DNA of 64,000 bases from Kerstersia similis (GTDB lineage Bacteria; Pseudomonadota; Gammaproteobacteria; Burkholderiales; Burkholderiaceae_B): NCBI RefSeq assembly GCF_965139615.1, contig NZ_CBCSIQ010000023.1, positions 4,734 to 68,733 on the forward strand, written 5' to 3'. The position numbers and the translations under genes are program-made. Positions within the stretch are counted from its first letter, which is position 1, and every line of letters begins with the position of its first letter. A model generated the notes under the pieces. That model saw only the letters and a program-made list of their open reading frames with translations, did no database searches and was not told where the DNA came from. Shown piece by piece: positions 41,738 through 50,878 of the stretch.

Positions 41738-44134
41738 ATGCCTCGCGTACCTGTTTCAAAATCCCGCACACCGCGGGTAACACGTTCCCCTCGTTCTTCA
41801 CGGAATACGCGCAACGGCCCTTCGCCGCTGCAAAGCCGTCTTTCATCGCTGTTTCGCGAAGCACGCTGGATTCTGTTTGCCTTCCTGGCCGTTTGGCTGG
41901 GTATCAGTCTGTACACCTGGAGCAGTCAGGATCCAGGCTGGATGCGTTCGTCCATGCCAGGTGCGGAAGTCACCAATATGGGGGGCGTAGCGGGCGCCCA
42001 TGTGGCGGATGTGCTGCTGTTGATCTTCGGATTTTCCGCGTGGTGGTGGGTTGTTTTGCTGGCCCAGCGCGTCCGTGCCGGCTATCGTCGCCTGGCACGC
42101 ATGTTCGGCCTGCAGGCCGAAGATGAGGCGAGCAATGATTTGCCGCGCGTGCGCTGGGAGCAAGGGCTGGGTTTCGGATTGATCCTGCTGGGTTCGGTCG
42201 GCCTGGAGGCGCTGCGCTTCTATTCCTGGGGAACCGAGCTGCCGGCGGCCAGCGCCAATGCCAGCGGCGCTGGCGGTGTGATCGGCCAGCTGCTCAAGGG
42301 CGTTTTGCAGAACACCATCGGCTTTACCGGCAGCACGCTGGCATTGCTGGTCATGATGGCAATCGGCCTGAGCCTGTTCTTCGGCTTTTCCTGGGTACGC
42401 CTGGCGGAACGCATTGGTTTCCTGATTGAAACGGTCGTATGCCGTATCCGTGACGCCTACGTGGCGCGCCAGGACAGGCGTGTGGGCGCGGTCGCGAAGG
42501 CGGAGCGCGAAGAGCAGGTGGTGGCCAAACAGGAAAAAATGGTGCACGAGCCTGTGCGCATCGAACCCGCCGTGCGCGAAGTGCAGAAATCGCCCCGTGT
42601 GGAAAAGGAAAAGCAGCAGACCTTGTTTGCCGAGGCGGTTCAAGGTGATCTGCCGGCGTTGGGCCTACTGGATCCGGCACCGGAGGCCCAGGAAACGGTC
42701 TCGCAGGAAACGATTGAATATACATCGCGCCTGATAGAGAAAAAGCTGGCTGATTTCGGGGTGCAGGTTACAGTCGTGGCCGCTCAGGCCGGCCCTGTCA
42801 TCACCCGTTACGAAATTGAACCGGCGACGGGGGTGAAGGGTAGCCAGATCGTCAATCTGGCCAAGGATCTGGCCCGTGCGCTCAGCATGGTGAATATCCG
42901 TGTGGTGGAAACGATTCCGGGCAAGAACCTGATGGGGCTGGAGTTGCCCAATCCGCGCCGGCAAATGGTGAAGCTCTCGGAAATCCTGGGGTCGCGCACC
43001 TATCATGACAGTGCGTCGGCGCTGACCATGGCGCTGGGCAAGGATATTGCAGGCAATCCGGTCGTGGCCGATCTGGCCCGCATGCCGCACGTGCTGGTTG
43101 CGGGCACCACGGGTTCGGGGAAATCGGTCGGGATCAATGCCATGATCCTGTCGCTGCTGTACAAGGCTGATGCCAACCATACCCGCCTGATCCTGATCGA
43201 CCCGAAGATGCTGGAAATGAGCGTCTATGAAGGCATTCCGCATCTGCTGGCGCCGGTCGTGACCGACATGCGCCAGGCCGCCAATGCGCTGAACTGGTGC
43301 GTCAATGAGATGGAAAAACGCTACCGGCTGATGAGCAAGCTGGGAGTGCGCAACCTGGCCGGTTACAACGCCAAGATACGCGAAGCAGAAAAGCGCGAGG
43401 AAAACATTCCCAACCCGTTCTCGCTCACGCCGGATGCGCCTGAACCCCTGGGCCATTTGCCGCATATCGTGGTTTTCATCGACGAATTGGCCGACCTCAT
43501 GATGGTGGTCGGCAAGAAAATCGAAGAACTGATCGCCCGTTTGGCGCAGAAGGCGCGTGCAGCGGGCATCCACCTGGTACTGGCAACGCAGCGGCCCAGC
43601 GTGGATGTCATTACCGGCCTGATCAAGGCGAATATTCCGACCCGTATTGCGTTCCAGGTCTCGTCCAAAATCGACTCGCGCACCATTCTTGACCAGATGG
43701 GCGCGGAAACCCTGTTGGGCCAGGGCGATATGCTCTATATGCCGCCGGGGTCGGGGCTGCCAGAACGCGTGCACGGTGCTTTTGTTTCCGATGAGGAAGT
43801 GCATCGCGTCGTCGAGTCGCTGAAAGCGCAGGGCGAAGCCAATTATGTAGAAGGCCTGCTGGAAGGGGCGGTGGAAGGGGAAACCGGTGATGGCGTCAGT
43901 AGCGTCACGGGCTTTGCCGATGCGGAGTCCGACCCGCTGTACGATCAGGCTGTGGAGATCGTCCTGAAGAACAAGCGTGCTTCGATTTCCCTGGTGCAAC
44001 GCCACCTGCGTATTGGATACAACCGCGCAGCGCGTTTGCTGGAACAAATGGAAGTGGCAGGGGTCGTATCGCCCATGCAGTCAAACGGCAACCGCGAGAT
44101 TCTCGCGCCCAGGCGTGAAGAAGAATCGGATTGA
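41738..44134 (+). CDS. ftsK: DNA translocase FtsK
   Basis: Couples chromosome dimer resolution to septation. The 798-residue product has four N-terminal membrane helices (about 44-61, 89-109, 143-162, 194-218), a short Arg/Glu-rich linker, the motor domain with Walker A GTTGSGKS and Walker B VVFIDELADLMM, and the C-terminal gamma winged helix (QRHLRIGYNRAARLLEQME). This is the shorter SpoIIIE/FtsK type without the long E. coli linker. No Shine-Dalgarno sequence is visible, and a TATAAT box lies 7-12 bases upstream. Confidence 0.96.
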   Translation: MPRVPVSKSRTPRVTRSPRSSRNTRNGPSPLQSRLSSLFREARWILFAFLAVWLGISLYTWSSQDPGWMRSSMPGAEVTNMGGVAGAHVADVLLLIFGFSAWWWVVLLAQRVRAGYRRLARMFGLQAEDEASNDLPRVRWEQGLGFGLILLGSVGLEALRFYSWGTELPAASANASGAGGVIGQLLKGVLQNTIGFTGSTLALLVMMAIGLSLFFGFSWVRLAERIGFLIETVVCRIRDAYVARQDRRVGAVAKAEREEQVVAKQEKMVHEPVRIEPAVREVQKSPRVEKEKQQTLFAEAVQGDLPALGLLDPAPEAQETVSQETIEYTSRLIEKKLADFGVQVTVVAAQAGPVITRYEIEPATGVKGSQIVNLAKDLARALSMVNIRVVETIPGKNLMGLELPNPRRQMVKLSEILGSRTYHDSASALTMALGKDIAGNPVVADLARMPHVLVAGTTGSGKSVGINAMILSLLYKADANHTRLILIDPKMLEMSVYEGIPHLLAPVVTDMRQAANALNWCVNEMEKRYRLMSKLGVRNLAGYNAKIREAEKREENIPNPFSLTPDAPEPLGHLPHIVVFIDELADLMMVVGKKIEELIARLAQKARAAGIHLVLATQRPSVDVITGLIKANIPTRIAFQVSSKIDSRTILDQMGAETLLGQGDMLYMPPGSGLPERVHGAFVSDEEVHRVVESLKAQGEANYVEGLLEGAVEGETGDGVSSVTGFADAESDPLYDQAVEIVLKNKRASISLVQRHLRIGYNRAARLLEQMEVAGVVSPMQSNGNREILAPRREEESD

Positions 44135-44202
44135 CCTGGGCATCGCGTCAGCCTGTTGTGGAATGAATGATGCAGCGTAGCGTTTTGGGCTGGGAGGCCG
44201 GT

Positions 44203-44814
44203 ATGCGCAAGTGGATGTTGTTTGCAGTTCTGATGTGTTCCGCTTCGCTGGCGCGGGCGGATGCGCTGGCGCAGTTGCAGGCCTTCATTGGTGATGTGCA
44301 GGCAGCGCAGGGGCACTTCACCCAGGTGGTGCATGCGGAAGATGGCAGTCAGGCGGCGCCGCAAGAAGGCGATTTCGCCTTTCAGCGGCCGGGCCGATTC
44401 CGCTGGGAAGTCAAGCGTCCCTATGAGCAACTGGTCTTGTCCGATGGCGAAGTGCTGTTGCAATATGACCCGGATCTTGAACAGATGACGCGCCGCCGCG
44501 TGGATGAGGCCATCGGCGCTTCGCCTGCAGCCATTCTGTTTGGCTCGGGCAAGCTGGACGATAATTTCGTGCTGACGCCGCGCCCGGCGCGCGGAGGCCT
44601 GGAATGGTTGCGGGCGACGCCGCGCCAGACGGATGCCGGTTTTGAAAGCCTGGATATCGGTTTGCGCGACAACCTGCCCGTTGTACTGGAAGTGCGTGAT
44701 GGCTTTGGCCAGATGACACGTATCGAACTGGAAGACCTGCGGACGGCCGGGCAGCTGGATGACAGCCTGTTTACCTTCGTGCCACCTGCCGGAACGGATG
44801 TGGTGGTCATGTAA
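44203..44814 (+). CDS. lolA: Outer-membrane lipoprotein carrier protein LolA
   Basis: Carries lipoproteins across the periplasm from LolCDE to LolB. The 203-residue product has a signal peptide (about 1-20, MRKWMLFAVLMCSASLARA), then LQAFIGDVQAAQGHFTQ and RPGRFRWEVKRPYEQLVLSDG, the core of LolA. GGGAGG lies just before the ATG at 44203, so this start is preferred to the upstream one at 44167. It follows ftsK and its stop overlaps the rarA start by one base (TAATG), the conserved ftsK-lolA-rarA order. Confidence 0.96.
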   Translation: MRKWMLFAVLMCSASLARADALAQLQAFIGDVQAAQGHFTQVVHAEDGSQAAPQEGDFAFQRPGRFRWEVKRPYEQLVLSDGEVLLQYDPDLEQMTRRRVDEAIGASPAAILFGSGKLDDNFVLTPRPARGGLEWLRATPRQTDAGFESLDIGLRDNLPVVLEVRDGFGQMTRIELEDLRTAGQLDDSLFTFVPPAGTDVVVM

Positions 44815-46157
44815 TGATGGCCGGGGATCTGTTTTCGCAGGCGGTACCGGGCAGCGTGCCGCTGGCCGAACGTTTGCGGCCGCGCAATCTGGATGAAGTG
44901 GTCGGGCAGGAGCACCTGCTGGGACCGGGCAAGCCGCTGCGCGTGGCATTTGAATCAGGCCGGCCGCATTCGATGATTTTCTGGGGCCCGCCGGGCGTGG
45001 GGAAAACGACGTTGGCCCGGCTGATGGCTGATGGTTTCGACGCCCATTTCATTGCCATTTCCGCTGTGCTGGGCGGCGTCAAGGATATCCGCGACGCTGT
45101 CGTGTCGGCTCAGGCGGCGCAGGGCCAGGGGCGGCGTACCATCCTGTTTGTCGATGAGGTACACCGCTTCAACAAGGCTCAGCAGGATGCGTTCCTGCCT
45201 TACGTGGAAAGCGGGCTGTTCACGTTTATCGGCGCGACTACCGAAAACCCGTCGTTCGAGGTGAACTCCGCCTTGCTGTCGCGGGCGCGCGTGTATGTGC
45301 TGCAGGCGCTAGACGGCGAGCAGCTGGCGCGTCTGGCGCGCCGGGCGGTCGAAGCCTTCAATGCCGATCGTGCGGCAGAAGGCGTACCCGCGCTGAGTTT
45401 CTCTGAAGAAGCCGTGGTGCAGCTGGCCGGGTGGGCCGACGGTGATGCGCGCCGCCTGATCAACGCCGTGGAGGTGGTGGCGGAATCGGCGTTGGGCGCC
45501 GGCCGCGATACGGTGGACAGCGAATGGCTGGAAACCTCGTTGTCGCAGAACCTGCGCCGTTTCGATAAGGGCGGTGATGCTTTTTATGATCAGATCAGCG
45601 CCTTGCACAAAGCGGTACGCGGTTCGGATCCGGATGCATCGCTGTACTGGTTTGCGCGCATGCTCGATGGCGGTGCCGACCCGCGCTACCTGTCACGGCG
45701 AATTGTGCGCATGGCTGTCGAGGATATCGGCCTGGCCGACCCGCGTGCGACTGAACTGGCATTGAATGCCGCCGATATCTATGAACGCCTGGGCTCCCCC
45801 GAGGGCGAGCTGGCGCTGGCGCAGGCGGTGGTCTATATGGCCTGTGCCGCCAAGTCCAATGCGGTCTATAACGCCTATAAAGCGGCGCGCAAGTTTGCCG
45901 AAAGCAATGGCAGTGCACCTGTGCCCATCCACCTGCGCAACGCGCCGACTAAGCTCATGAAAGAGCTGGGCCATGGCAAGGCCTATCGCTATGCACACGA
46001 TGAGCCGCATGGCTATGCGGCTGGCGAAAGTTATTTTCCGGATGGCATGAAGGCGCGTTTCTACCAGCCGACCGACCGTGGGCTGGAAGCTAAAATTCAG
46101 CAAAAGCTGGCCTTTCTGCGCGAGCTGGATCGCGAATCGCGCCGCAAACCCTCCTGA
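44814..46157 (+). CDS. rarA: Replication-associated recombination protein RarA (MgsA)
   Basis: A AAA+ ATPase related to clamp-loader subunits that acts at stalled replication forks. The 447-residue product has Walker A GPPGVGKT, Walker B LFVDEVHRF, sensor region GATTENPSFEVNSALLSRARVY and the C-terminal tetramerisation domain (RNAPTKLMKELGHGKAYRYAH). Its start overlaps the lolA stop by one base, so translation is coupled; a second ATG lies three bases further. serS follows after about 180 bases. Confidence 0.96.
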   Translation: MMAGDLFSQAVPGSVPLAERLRPRNLDEVVGQEHLLGPGKPLRVAFESGRPHSMIFWGPPGVGKTTLARLMADGFDAHFIAISAVLGGVKDIRDAVVSAQAAQGQGRRTILFVDEVHRFNKAQQDAFLPYVESGLFTFIGATTENPSFEVNSALLSRARVYVLQALDGEQLARLARRAVEAFNADRAAEGVPALSFSEEAVVQLAGWADGDARRLINAVEVVAESALGAGRDTVDSEWLETSLSQNLRRFDKGGDAFYDQISALHKAVRGSDPDASLYWFARMLDGGADPRYLSRRIVRMAVEDIGLADPRATELALNAADIYERLGSPEGELALAQAVVYMACAAKSNAVYNAYKAARKFAESNGSAPVPIHLRNAPTKLMKELGHGKAYRYAHDEPHGYAAGESYFPDGMKARFYQPTDRGLEAKIQQKLAFLRELDRESRRKPS

Positions 46158-46334
46158 TGTCTGGCGGTTTGCCGCCGCGCTTGTAAGCTTGTAAGCGTCG
46201 CTGCCATGGTGCCATGGCCGCCAGCCGATATTGCGTCACGCGTGCTTGCCCTTTCGGGGAGCGCGCCGGCGTGCAACAATCTCCGTTCCAGCCGTCTGGC
46301 TGGGGTCGATTCCTTATTACTGCTACTGTTCATC

Positions 46335-47654
46335 ATGCTAGAGCCTACCCTGCTGCGTAAAGATTTGCTCGCCATCGTCGAACGCCTGTCGTTGCGTGGC
46401 TTTTCCTTTGATGTGGAGCGTTTCAATGCGCTGGAAGGACGCCGCAAATCCCTGCAAATGGAAACCGAAAACCTGCAGGCACGCCGCAATGCGCTGGCCA
46501 AGCAGATCGGCCAGCTCAAGGCTAAAGGGGAGGACGCCAGCGCCGTGATGGCCGAGTCGCAACAGATTCCGGGGCAGCTGAAAGCCCTGGAGGATGAGCT
46601 GGGCACGTTGCAGCAAGACCTGAACGCGCTGCTGCTGGCGGTGCCCAATGTGCCGCATGACAGCGTGCCGCAAGGCAAGGACAGCGATGACAATGTTGAG
46701 GTGCGCCGCTGGTTGCCTGGCGCGGCAGCGGCGGACGGTCGTCCTGCTCCCCTGCCTTTTGCCGCACGTGATCATGTGGAGCTGGGAGCGCCGCTGGGCC
46801 TGGACTTCGAAACGGCAGCCAAGCTGTCGGGTTCGCGTTTCGCGTTCATGCGCGGCCCGGTGGCTCGCCTGCATCGTGCATTGTCGCAATTCATGCTGGA
46901 TCTGCAGACGCAGCAGCATGGCTATACCGAATGCTATACGCCGTACATCGTGCAAAGCCCGACGCTGTTTGGTACCGGCCAGCTGCCCAAGTTCAAGGAC
47001 GATATGTTCTGGGTGACCAAAGGCGGCCAGGAAGACGGTACGGCTGAAGACCTGTACCTGATTTCGACCTCGGAAATCACGCTGACCGGCTCGGTGCGTG
47101 ATGAAATCCTGGCGGCAGATCAGCTGCCGTTGAAGCTGACGGCCCATTCGCCTTGCTTCCGTTCGGAAGCGGGCAGCGGTGGCCGCGATACGCGCGGCAT
47201 GATCCGCCAGCACCAGTTCGATAAGGTCGAGATGGTGCAGATCACGGATCCGGACGCATCCTATGATGCACTGGAAGAAATGGTCGGTCATGCGGAAAAT
47301 GTGCTCAAGGCGCTGGAGCTGCCCTACCGCGTCGTGCTGTTGTGCTCGGGCGATATGGGCTTTTCCGCTGCCAAGACCTATGACCTGGAGGTCTGGCTGC
47401 CGGCGCAGGATACCTGGCGCGAGATTTCGTCGGTGTCGAATTGCGAGGCCTTCCAGGCCCGCCGCTTGCAGGCGCGTGTGCGCCGCCAGGAAAAGGGCAA
47501 GCCCGAGTATGTGCATACCCTCAATGGCTCGGGCCTGGCCGTAGGCCGTGCGCTGGTAGCGGTGCTGGAAAACCATCAGCAGGAAGATGGCTCCATTCGC
47601 GTGCCGGCAGCGCTGCGCCCGTACGTCGGAGGCCTGGAAGTGTTGCAGGCCTGA
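46335..47654 (+). CDS. serS: Seryl-tRNA synthetase
   Basis: Class II synthetase charging tRNA-Ser and tRNA-Sec. The 439-residue product has the N-terminal long coiled-coil arm (about 25-105) that clamps the tRNA, motif 2 FRSEAGSGGRDTRGMIRQHQF-type signature (here CFRSEAGSGGRDT and following), and motif 3 LNGSGLAVGRALVAVLEN. The ATG at 46335 gives MLEPTLLRKD, the family N-terminus; the open frame upstream to 46206 is not used. Confidence 0.98.
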   Translation: MLEPTLLRKDLLAIVERLSLRGFSFDVERFNALEGRRKSLQMETENLQARRNALAKQIGQLKAKGEDASAVMAESQQIPGQLKALEDELGTLQQDLNALLLAVPNVPHDSVPQGKDSDDNVEVRRWLPGAAAADGRPAPLPFAARDHVELGAPLGLDFETAAKLSGSRFAFMRGPVARLHRALSQFMLDLQTQQHGYTECYTPYIVQSPTLFGTGQLPKFKDDMFWVTKGGQEDGTAEDLYLISTSEITLTGSVRDEILAADQLPLKLTAHSPCFRSEAGSGGRDTRGMIRQHQFDKVEMVQITDPDASYDALEEMVGHAENVLKALELPYRVVLLCSGDMGFSAAKTYDLEVWLPAQDTWREISSVSNCEAFQARRLQARVRRQEKGKPEYVHTLNGSGLAVGRALVAVLENHQQEDGSIRVPAALRPYVGGLEVLQA

Positions 47655-47831
47655 GCCTGAGGCGCTGCCCGTGCCGCAAGCGCGGGTGGGGTGTTGCCTT
47701 GAGATCATGAGCCGCAGGGCCATTTTCACTGTCGGGCGGACAGCGCGATCTCTCCGCGCTGCCGGTGCCCGAGGCAGCAGGAAATGTGCTTTGGTAAAAA
47801 TGGTATTGGGCACACATGGCAGCCCCTTTCC

Positions 47832-47864
47832 AGCCCCTTCCTGGCGACCGGGAAGGGGCTTTTT
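47832..47864 (+). terminator. Rho-independent terminator downstream of serS
   Basis: AGCCCCTTCC (47832-47841) pairs with GGAAGGGGCT (47851-47860), 9-base loop, then five T residues. It lies 175 bases past serS, so the transcript would have a long 3' region, or a separate short RNA may end here. Confidence 0.85.
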
Positions 47865-47945
47865 GCATCAGGCCGGCGCCTCTGCCCCTGAGGCAGCCCG
47901 GGCATGCCGCTGCGAGGTTGCGGCATCGCCCTGGGCAGGTGTCGC

Positions 47946-48326
47946 TCAGGCTTGGGGAATGATGGCCTGGACTTCGATTTCCACGGCCACCTTGAACGCC
48001 AGTTGCGCCTGTACCAGGCTGCGTACCGGATAGCGTCCCGCCTGGAAGTAGCTGCGATAGATTGCATTGAAGGCAGCGAAATCCTGCAGGTCGGCCAGCC
48101 AGACATTGGCTTTGATCACATGCTCCAGCGAGCTGCCCAGGCCGTTCAGGGTCGCGTCTATTGCTTTCAGAACGGCGTGTGTCTGGGCTTCGATACTTCC
48201 TGTATGTGGTTTCCCTTCTTCATCAAAAGGAATCTGGCCGGACAGCATCAGCAAGTCGCCGTACCTGACCGCGGCGGAGAAGGGGAGATCAGCAGAGACG
48301 GGATGAAAGACGGGGGGCTGGCTCAT
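47946..48326 (-). CDS. RidA-family (YjgF) enamine/imine deaminase
   Basis: 126 residues of the YjgF/YER057c/UK114 fold, with ADLPFSAAVRYGDLLMLSGQIP, then ADLQDFAAFNAIYRSYF and the catalytic Arg in YPVRSLVQAQL. Family members hydrolyse reactive 2-aminoacrylate and other imines to keto acids and ammonia. The ATG at 48326 has AGGAG upstream. It lies directly downstream of dadA on the same strand, so imine clearance during D-amino-acid oxidation is a sensible role. Confidence 0.92.
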   Translation of the reverse strand: MSQPPVFHPVSADLPFSAAVRYGDLLMLSGQIPFDEEGKPHTGSIEAQTHAVLKAIDATLNGLGSSLEHVIKANVWLADLQDFAAFNAIYRSYFQAGRYPVRSLVQAQLAFKVAVEIEVQAIIPQA

Positions 48327-48484
48327 GGAGGGCTCCTGGTGGAAAGTGAAAAAATCCATGCGCCTGGCAGGGCGGAGTGACCTGGGTGAATGACATGGGG
48401 GCATGGCATTGAGGTGAGGACGCATGGGAGTGGAAGGCGTCGCCTGATCTTTGCAGGGCGCGCGTCCTGGGTGGCGCCGGGGGC

Positions 48485-49750
48485 TCAGTCGCCTTGGCGG
48501 CTCAAGCGCCGGTAGCGGTTCCAGCGATAGGGGTGCAGATCAATGGCTGGCGTCCGGCCTTGCAATAGGTCGGCGATGATTTGCGCCGAACCGCAGGCCA
48601 TGGTCCAGCCCATGGCGCTATGGCCGCAGTTGAGCCACAGCCCGGGATGGGCGCTCTGGCCCAGGAAGGGGAGATTGTCCGGTGTCATGGGACGTTGCCC
48701 TATCCATTGGGATGGCGTTGCCCGTGCCAATGGCGGACAGACGAGATGGGCGAATTCCGTCAGCTGGGCCAGCCGTGCCGTGGCTTGTTTATGGCTTGGA
48801 ATGCCGATATCGGCAAATCCCGTGAAACGCATGGTGTCGTCGCCGAAGGCCGCCCAGGCAATCTTGTGAGGAATGGATACGGCACCTGAGCGGGGGGATG
48901 AAGCGGGTGCGGGACGGTAGGACAGGGAGTAGCCCGTAACAGGATAGATGGGCAAGCGATAGCCCAGCGGGCGCAGCAGCGCGCTTGAAGCAAGCCCGGC
49001 AGCCACGATGACGGCATCGGCATGATAGGTTTGTCGTGCGGTGGTGACGCCATTGACAGCCTGGCCCTGCTGACTGAGCGCCAGGACGGGCTCATCAAAA
49101 TGAATGCGGACGCCCAAGGCGCTCGCTTCGTCCAGCGCGGCACGGGTATAGCGGGCGGCATCGCCGGTCCCGTCGTTGGGGCAGTGAACGGCGCGCGCAA
49201 ATGCGATGTCTGCATCGCGCAGCATGGGCTCCTGCGCCAGCAATTGCTCATGGTCCAATGCCGTGAAGGGCTCGCCGGCCTCGTGCAGGAGTGTGGCGTC
49301 ATCCGGGCCGGGGTGATCCTGTTCCCCGTATAGGTACAGGATGCCATGCTGGTGGCCGCCAAAGGCGTTGGAGGCGGGTGTGGCGCTGCGAAAGAGCTGG
49401 TCGCGGGAATAGGCTGCCAGCTTCAGGGCGGCCTGTGAGTTGGCGCGCCAGCGTTCATGTGTCCCTTCGCGCAGAAAGAGCGAGCCCCACCGCAGCAGCG
49501 CCGCCGACCACGGCTGGCAGATACCCAGCCCTTCGTCCCGGCCTAGCAGGGCGCGCAAGGCGGCCCGGCCAATACCCGGTTCGGCCCAGCTGAAACAGTG
49601 GCCAGGCGAGATCAGGCCGGCATTGGCGAAACTGGCGCCCGTCGCTGCGGCGCCGGCACTTTCCACGATTTCTACCTGATGCCCTGCACGCGCCAGCGTC
49701 AGCGCGGTGACAGTGCCGACGACGCCGGCACCCACGACAACAATATGCAT
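48485..49750 (-). CDS. dadA: D-amino acid dehydrogenase-type FAD oxidoreductase
   Basis: 421 residues. The FAD-binding motif is at the very N-terminus (VVVGAGVVGTVTALTLARAG), followed by FANAGLISPGHCFSWAEPG, which matches DadA. The C-terminal QRPMTPDNLPFLGQ and GLWLNCGHSAMGWTMACGSA are also typical. The enzyme oxidatively deaminates D-amino acids, passing electrons to the respiratory chain. AAGGAC precedes the ATG. The ridA gene is downstream and a divergent XRE-cupin regulator gene lies upstream; no racemase (dadX) is adjacent. The named substrate is inferred. Confidence 0.9.
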   Translation of the reverse strand: MHIVVVGAGVVGTVTALTLARAGHQVEIVESAGAAATGASFANAGLISPGHCFSWAEPGIGRAALRALLGRDEGLGICQPWSAALLRWGSLFLREGTHERWRANSQAALKLAAYSRDQLFRSATPASNAFGGHQHGILYLYGEQDHPGPDDATLLHEAGEPFTALDHEQLLAQEPMLRDADIAFARAVHCPNDGTGDAARYTRAALDEASALGVRIHFDEPVLALSQQGQAVNGVTTARQTYHADAVIVAAGLASSALLRPLGYRLPIYPVTGYSLSYRPAPASSPRSGAVSIPHKIAWAAFGDDTMRFTGFADIGIPSHKQATARLAQLTEFAHLVCPPLARATPSQWIGQRPMTPDNLPFLGQSAHPGLWLNCGHSAMGWTMACGSAQIIADLLQGRTPAIDLHPYRWNRYRRLSRQGD

Positions 49751-49825
49751 GTCACAGTCCTTTGACTGGCTTGAAGGCGGCCTGGCCATGCCTGCTGGCA
49801 GCGGCGCCATGAACGATATCCATCG

Positions 49826-49856
49826 AGTATCAAACAAAATTTGCGTTTAAGCAAAT
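49826..49856 (-). promoter_or_regulatory. dadA promoter with embedded palindromic operator
   Basis: The palindrome ATTTGC-GTTTAA-GCAAAT (49839-49856) overlaps a predicted minus-strand promoter, TTGCTT (plus 49849-49854), 17-base spacer, GATACT (49826-49831), about 80 bases upstream of dadA. The TTTGCG-TWTAW-GCAAA core recurs before the permease gene at 50772-50787. Confidence 0.65.
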
Positions 49857-49973
49857 ATTTTTGGGATTTGTGAATGGATGGAACGATCGTGGCGGCGGGA
49901 ATGCTGCCAGCGTGGCCGGTTGCTGGCAAAATTCGGCTACAGAGAGGCAGGCAACAGAATTTGAGAGGAAGCT

Positions 49974-50642
49974 TTGAAAAAGAACCCGCAACGGTCGCCA
50001 GGCGTGCCCCATATGCTGGCACCAGAGATGTTGGGCAAGCGTCTGCGTGTGGCACGCAAGCAGCTGGGATGGACGCTCGCGCAGGTGGCGGCACGCTCAG
50101 GGGTGTCGATTACCACCATCTCGCGCGCCGAGCGTGGGCAGCTGGCGCTGGGCTATGAAAATGTGGCAGCGCTGGGGCAGGCGCTGCAGCTGGATATGGG
50201 GGCGTTGTTTGCCTGTGATGGCGAGGTGCAAGCCCCTTTTGCAGGGCCGATTGTGACGCGGGCGGGAGAGGGCGTGTCCTATCGGGGGCTGTCGTTTACC
50301 TATGAATTCCTGGCGACGGCAGCGACCGGCAAGCCCATCAATCCGGTGCTGGGGACCATACATGCGCGGCAGGTGAACGGGCCTGAGGATTTTGCCCGTC
50401 ACGCCGGTGTCGAGTTTGTCTATGTGCTGTCGGGCGAGATCGAGGTGCATTTTGAAAACGGCGATGTGGCGCGTCTGGCAAAAGGCGACTCGCTGTATTT
50501 CGAAAGCATGATCGGCCATGCCTATATCAGTGTCAGCCGGCAATTGGCGCGCATCATTGGCGTGATTACAGCCGAAAGCAATCTGATGACCAATGCACGG
50601 CATGGGCAGGAAGTGCTGGATGGTGCGTCGGAGTTGTTGTGA
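49974..50642 (+). CDS. XRE-family regulator with C-terminal cupin
   Basis: 222 residues. An XRE helix-turn-helix lies at about 20-75 (GKRLRVARKQLGWTLAQVAARSG, SITTISRAERG) and a cupin_2 domain at about 130-212 (EFVYVLSGEIEVHFENGDVARLAKGDSLYFESMIGHAYISV). These regulators usually repress and sense a small ligand in the cupin. The TTG at 49974 has GAGAGGAA just upstream; the first ATG is 13 codons inside. It is divergent from dadA and upstream of the permease gene. The same palindrome in both promoters makes it the probable repressor of the locus. Confidence 0.9.
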   Translation: MKKNPQRSPGVPHMLAPEMLGKRLRVARKQLGWTLAQVAARSGVSITTISRAERGQLALGYENVAALGQALQLDMGALFACDGEVQAPFAGPIVTRAGEGVSYRGLSFTYEFLATAATGKPINPVLGTIHARQVNGPEDFARHAGVEFVYVLSGEIEVHFENGDVARLAKGDSLYFESMIGHAYISVSRQLARIIGVITAESNLMTNARHGQEVLDGASELL

Positions 50643-50703
50643 GGTAAATCGTTTGGGCGCGTAAAGGGACAGTGCGAAGGCGCTGCGCTGCGGTTTGATA
50701 GAT

Positions 50704-50737
50704 TGCCCTTCCAGGCTGGCTGGAAGGGCATTTTTTT
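50704..50737 (+). terminator. Terminator after the XRE-cupin gene
   Basis: TGCCCTTCCAG (50704-50714) pairs with CTGGAAGGGCA (50720-50730) around five bases, then seven T residues (50731-50737). Confidence 0.9.
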
Positions 50738-50767
50738 ATCTTCGGGTTTGCGCTAGGCGTTTACCCT

Positions 50768-50796
50768 TGTTTTGCGTATATGCAAAAAATAGTTTA
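50768..50796 (+). promoter_or_regulatory. Permease promoter with embedded palindromic operator
   Basis: The palindrome TTTTGC-GTATAT-GCAAAA (50771-50788) lies inside a predicted promoter, TTGTTT (50768-50773), 17-base spacer, TAGTTT (50791-50796). It is about 90 bases upstream of the permease start, the same distance as the dadA site from its gene. It matches the 49840-49855 core in all but two central positions. Confidence 0.65.
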
Positions 50797-50878
50797 ATTC
50801 TGGCGTGGGTGACAGACAGGCCGGCTGCGATGGGCTGCCCTCATCCATTCCGATTCCTGATGTTCCTACTTTGCGATC

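Noticed and set aside
42665..44047. 460-codon minus-strand frame opposite ftsK, and 491-codon frame at 46338-47813 opposite serS
   Set aside because: Both are shadows of well-defined genes in high-GC DNA.
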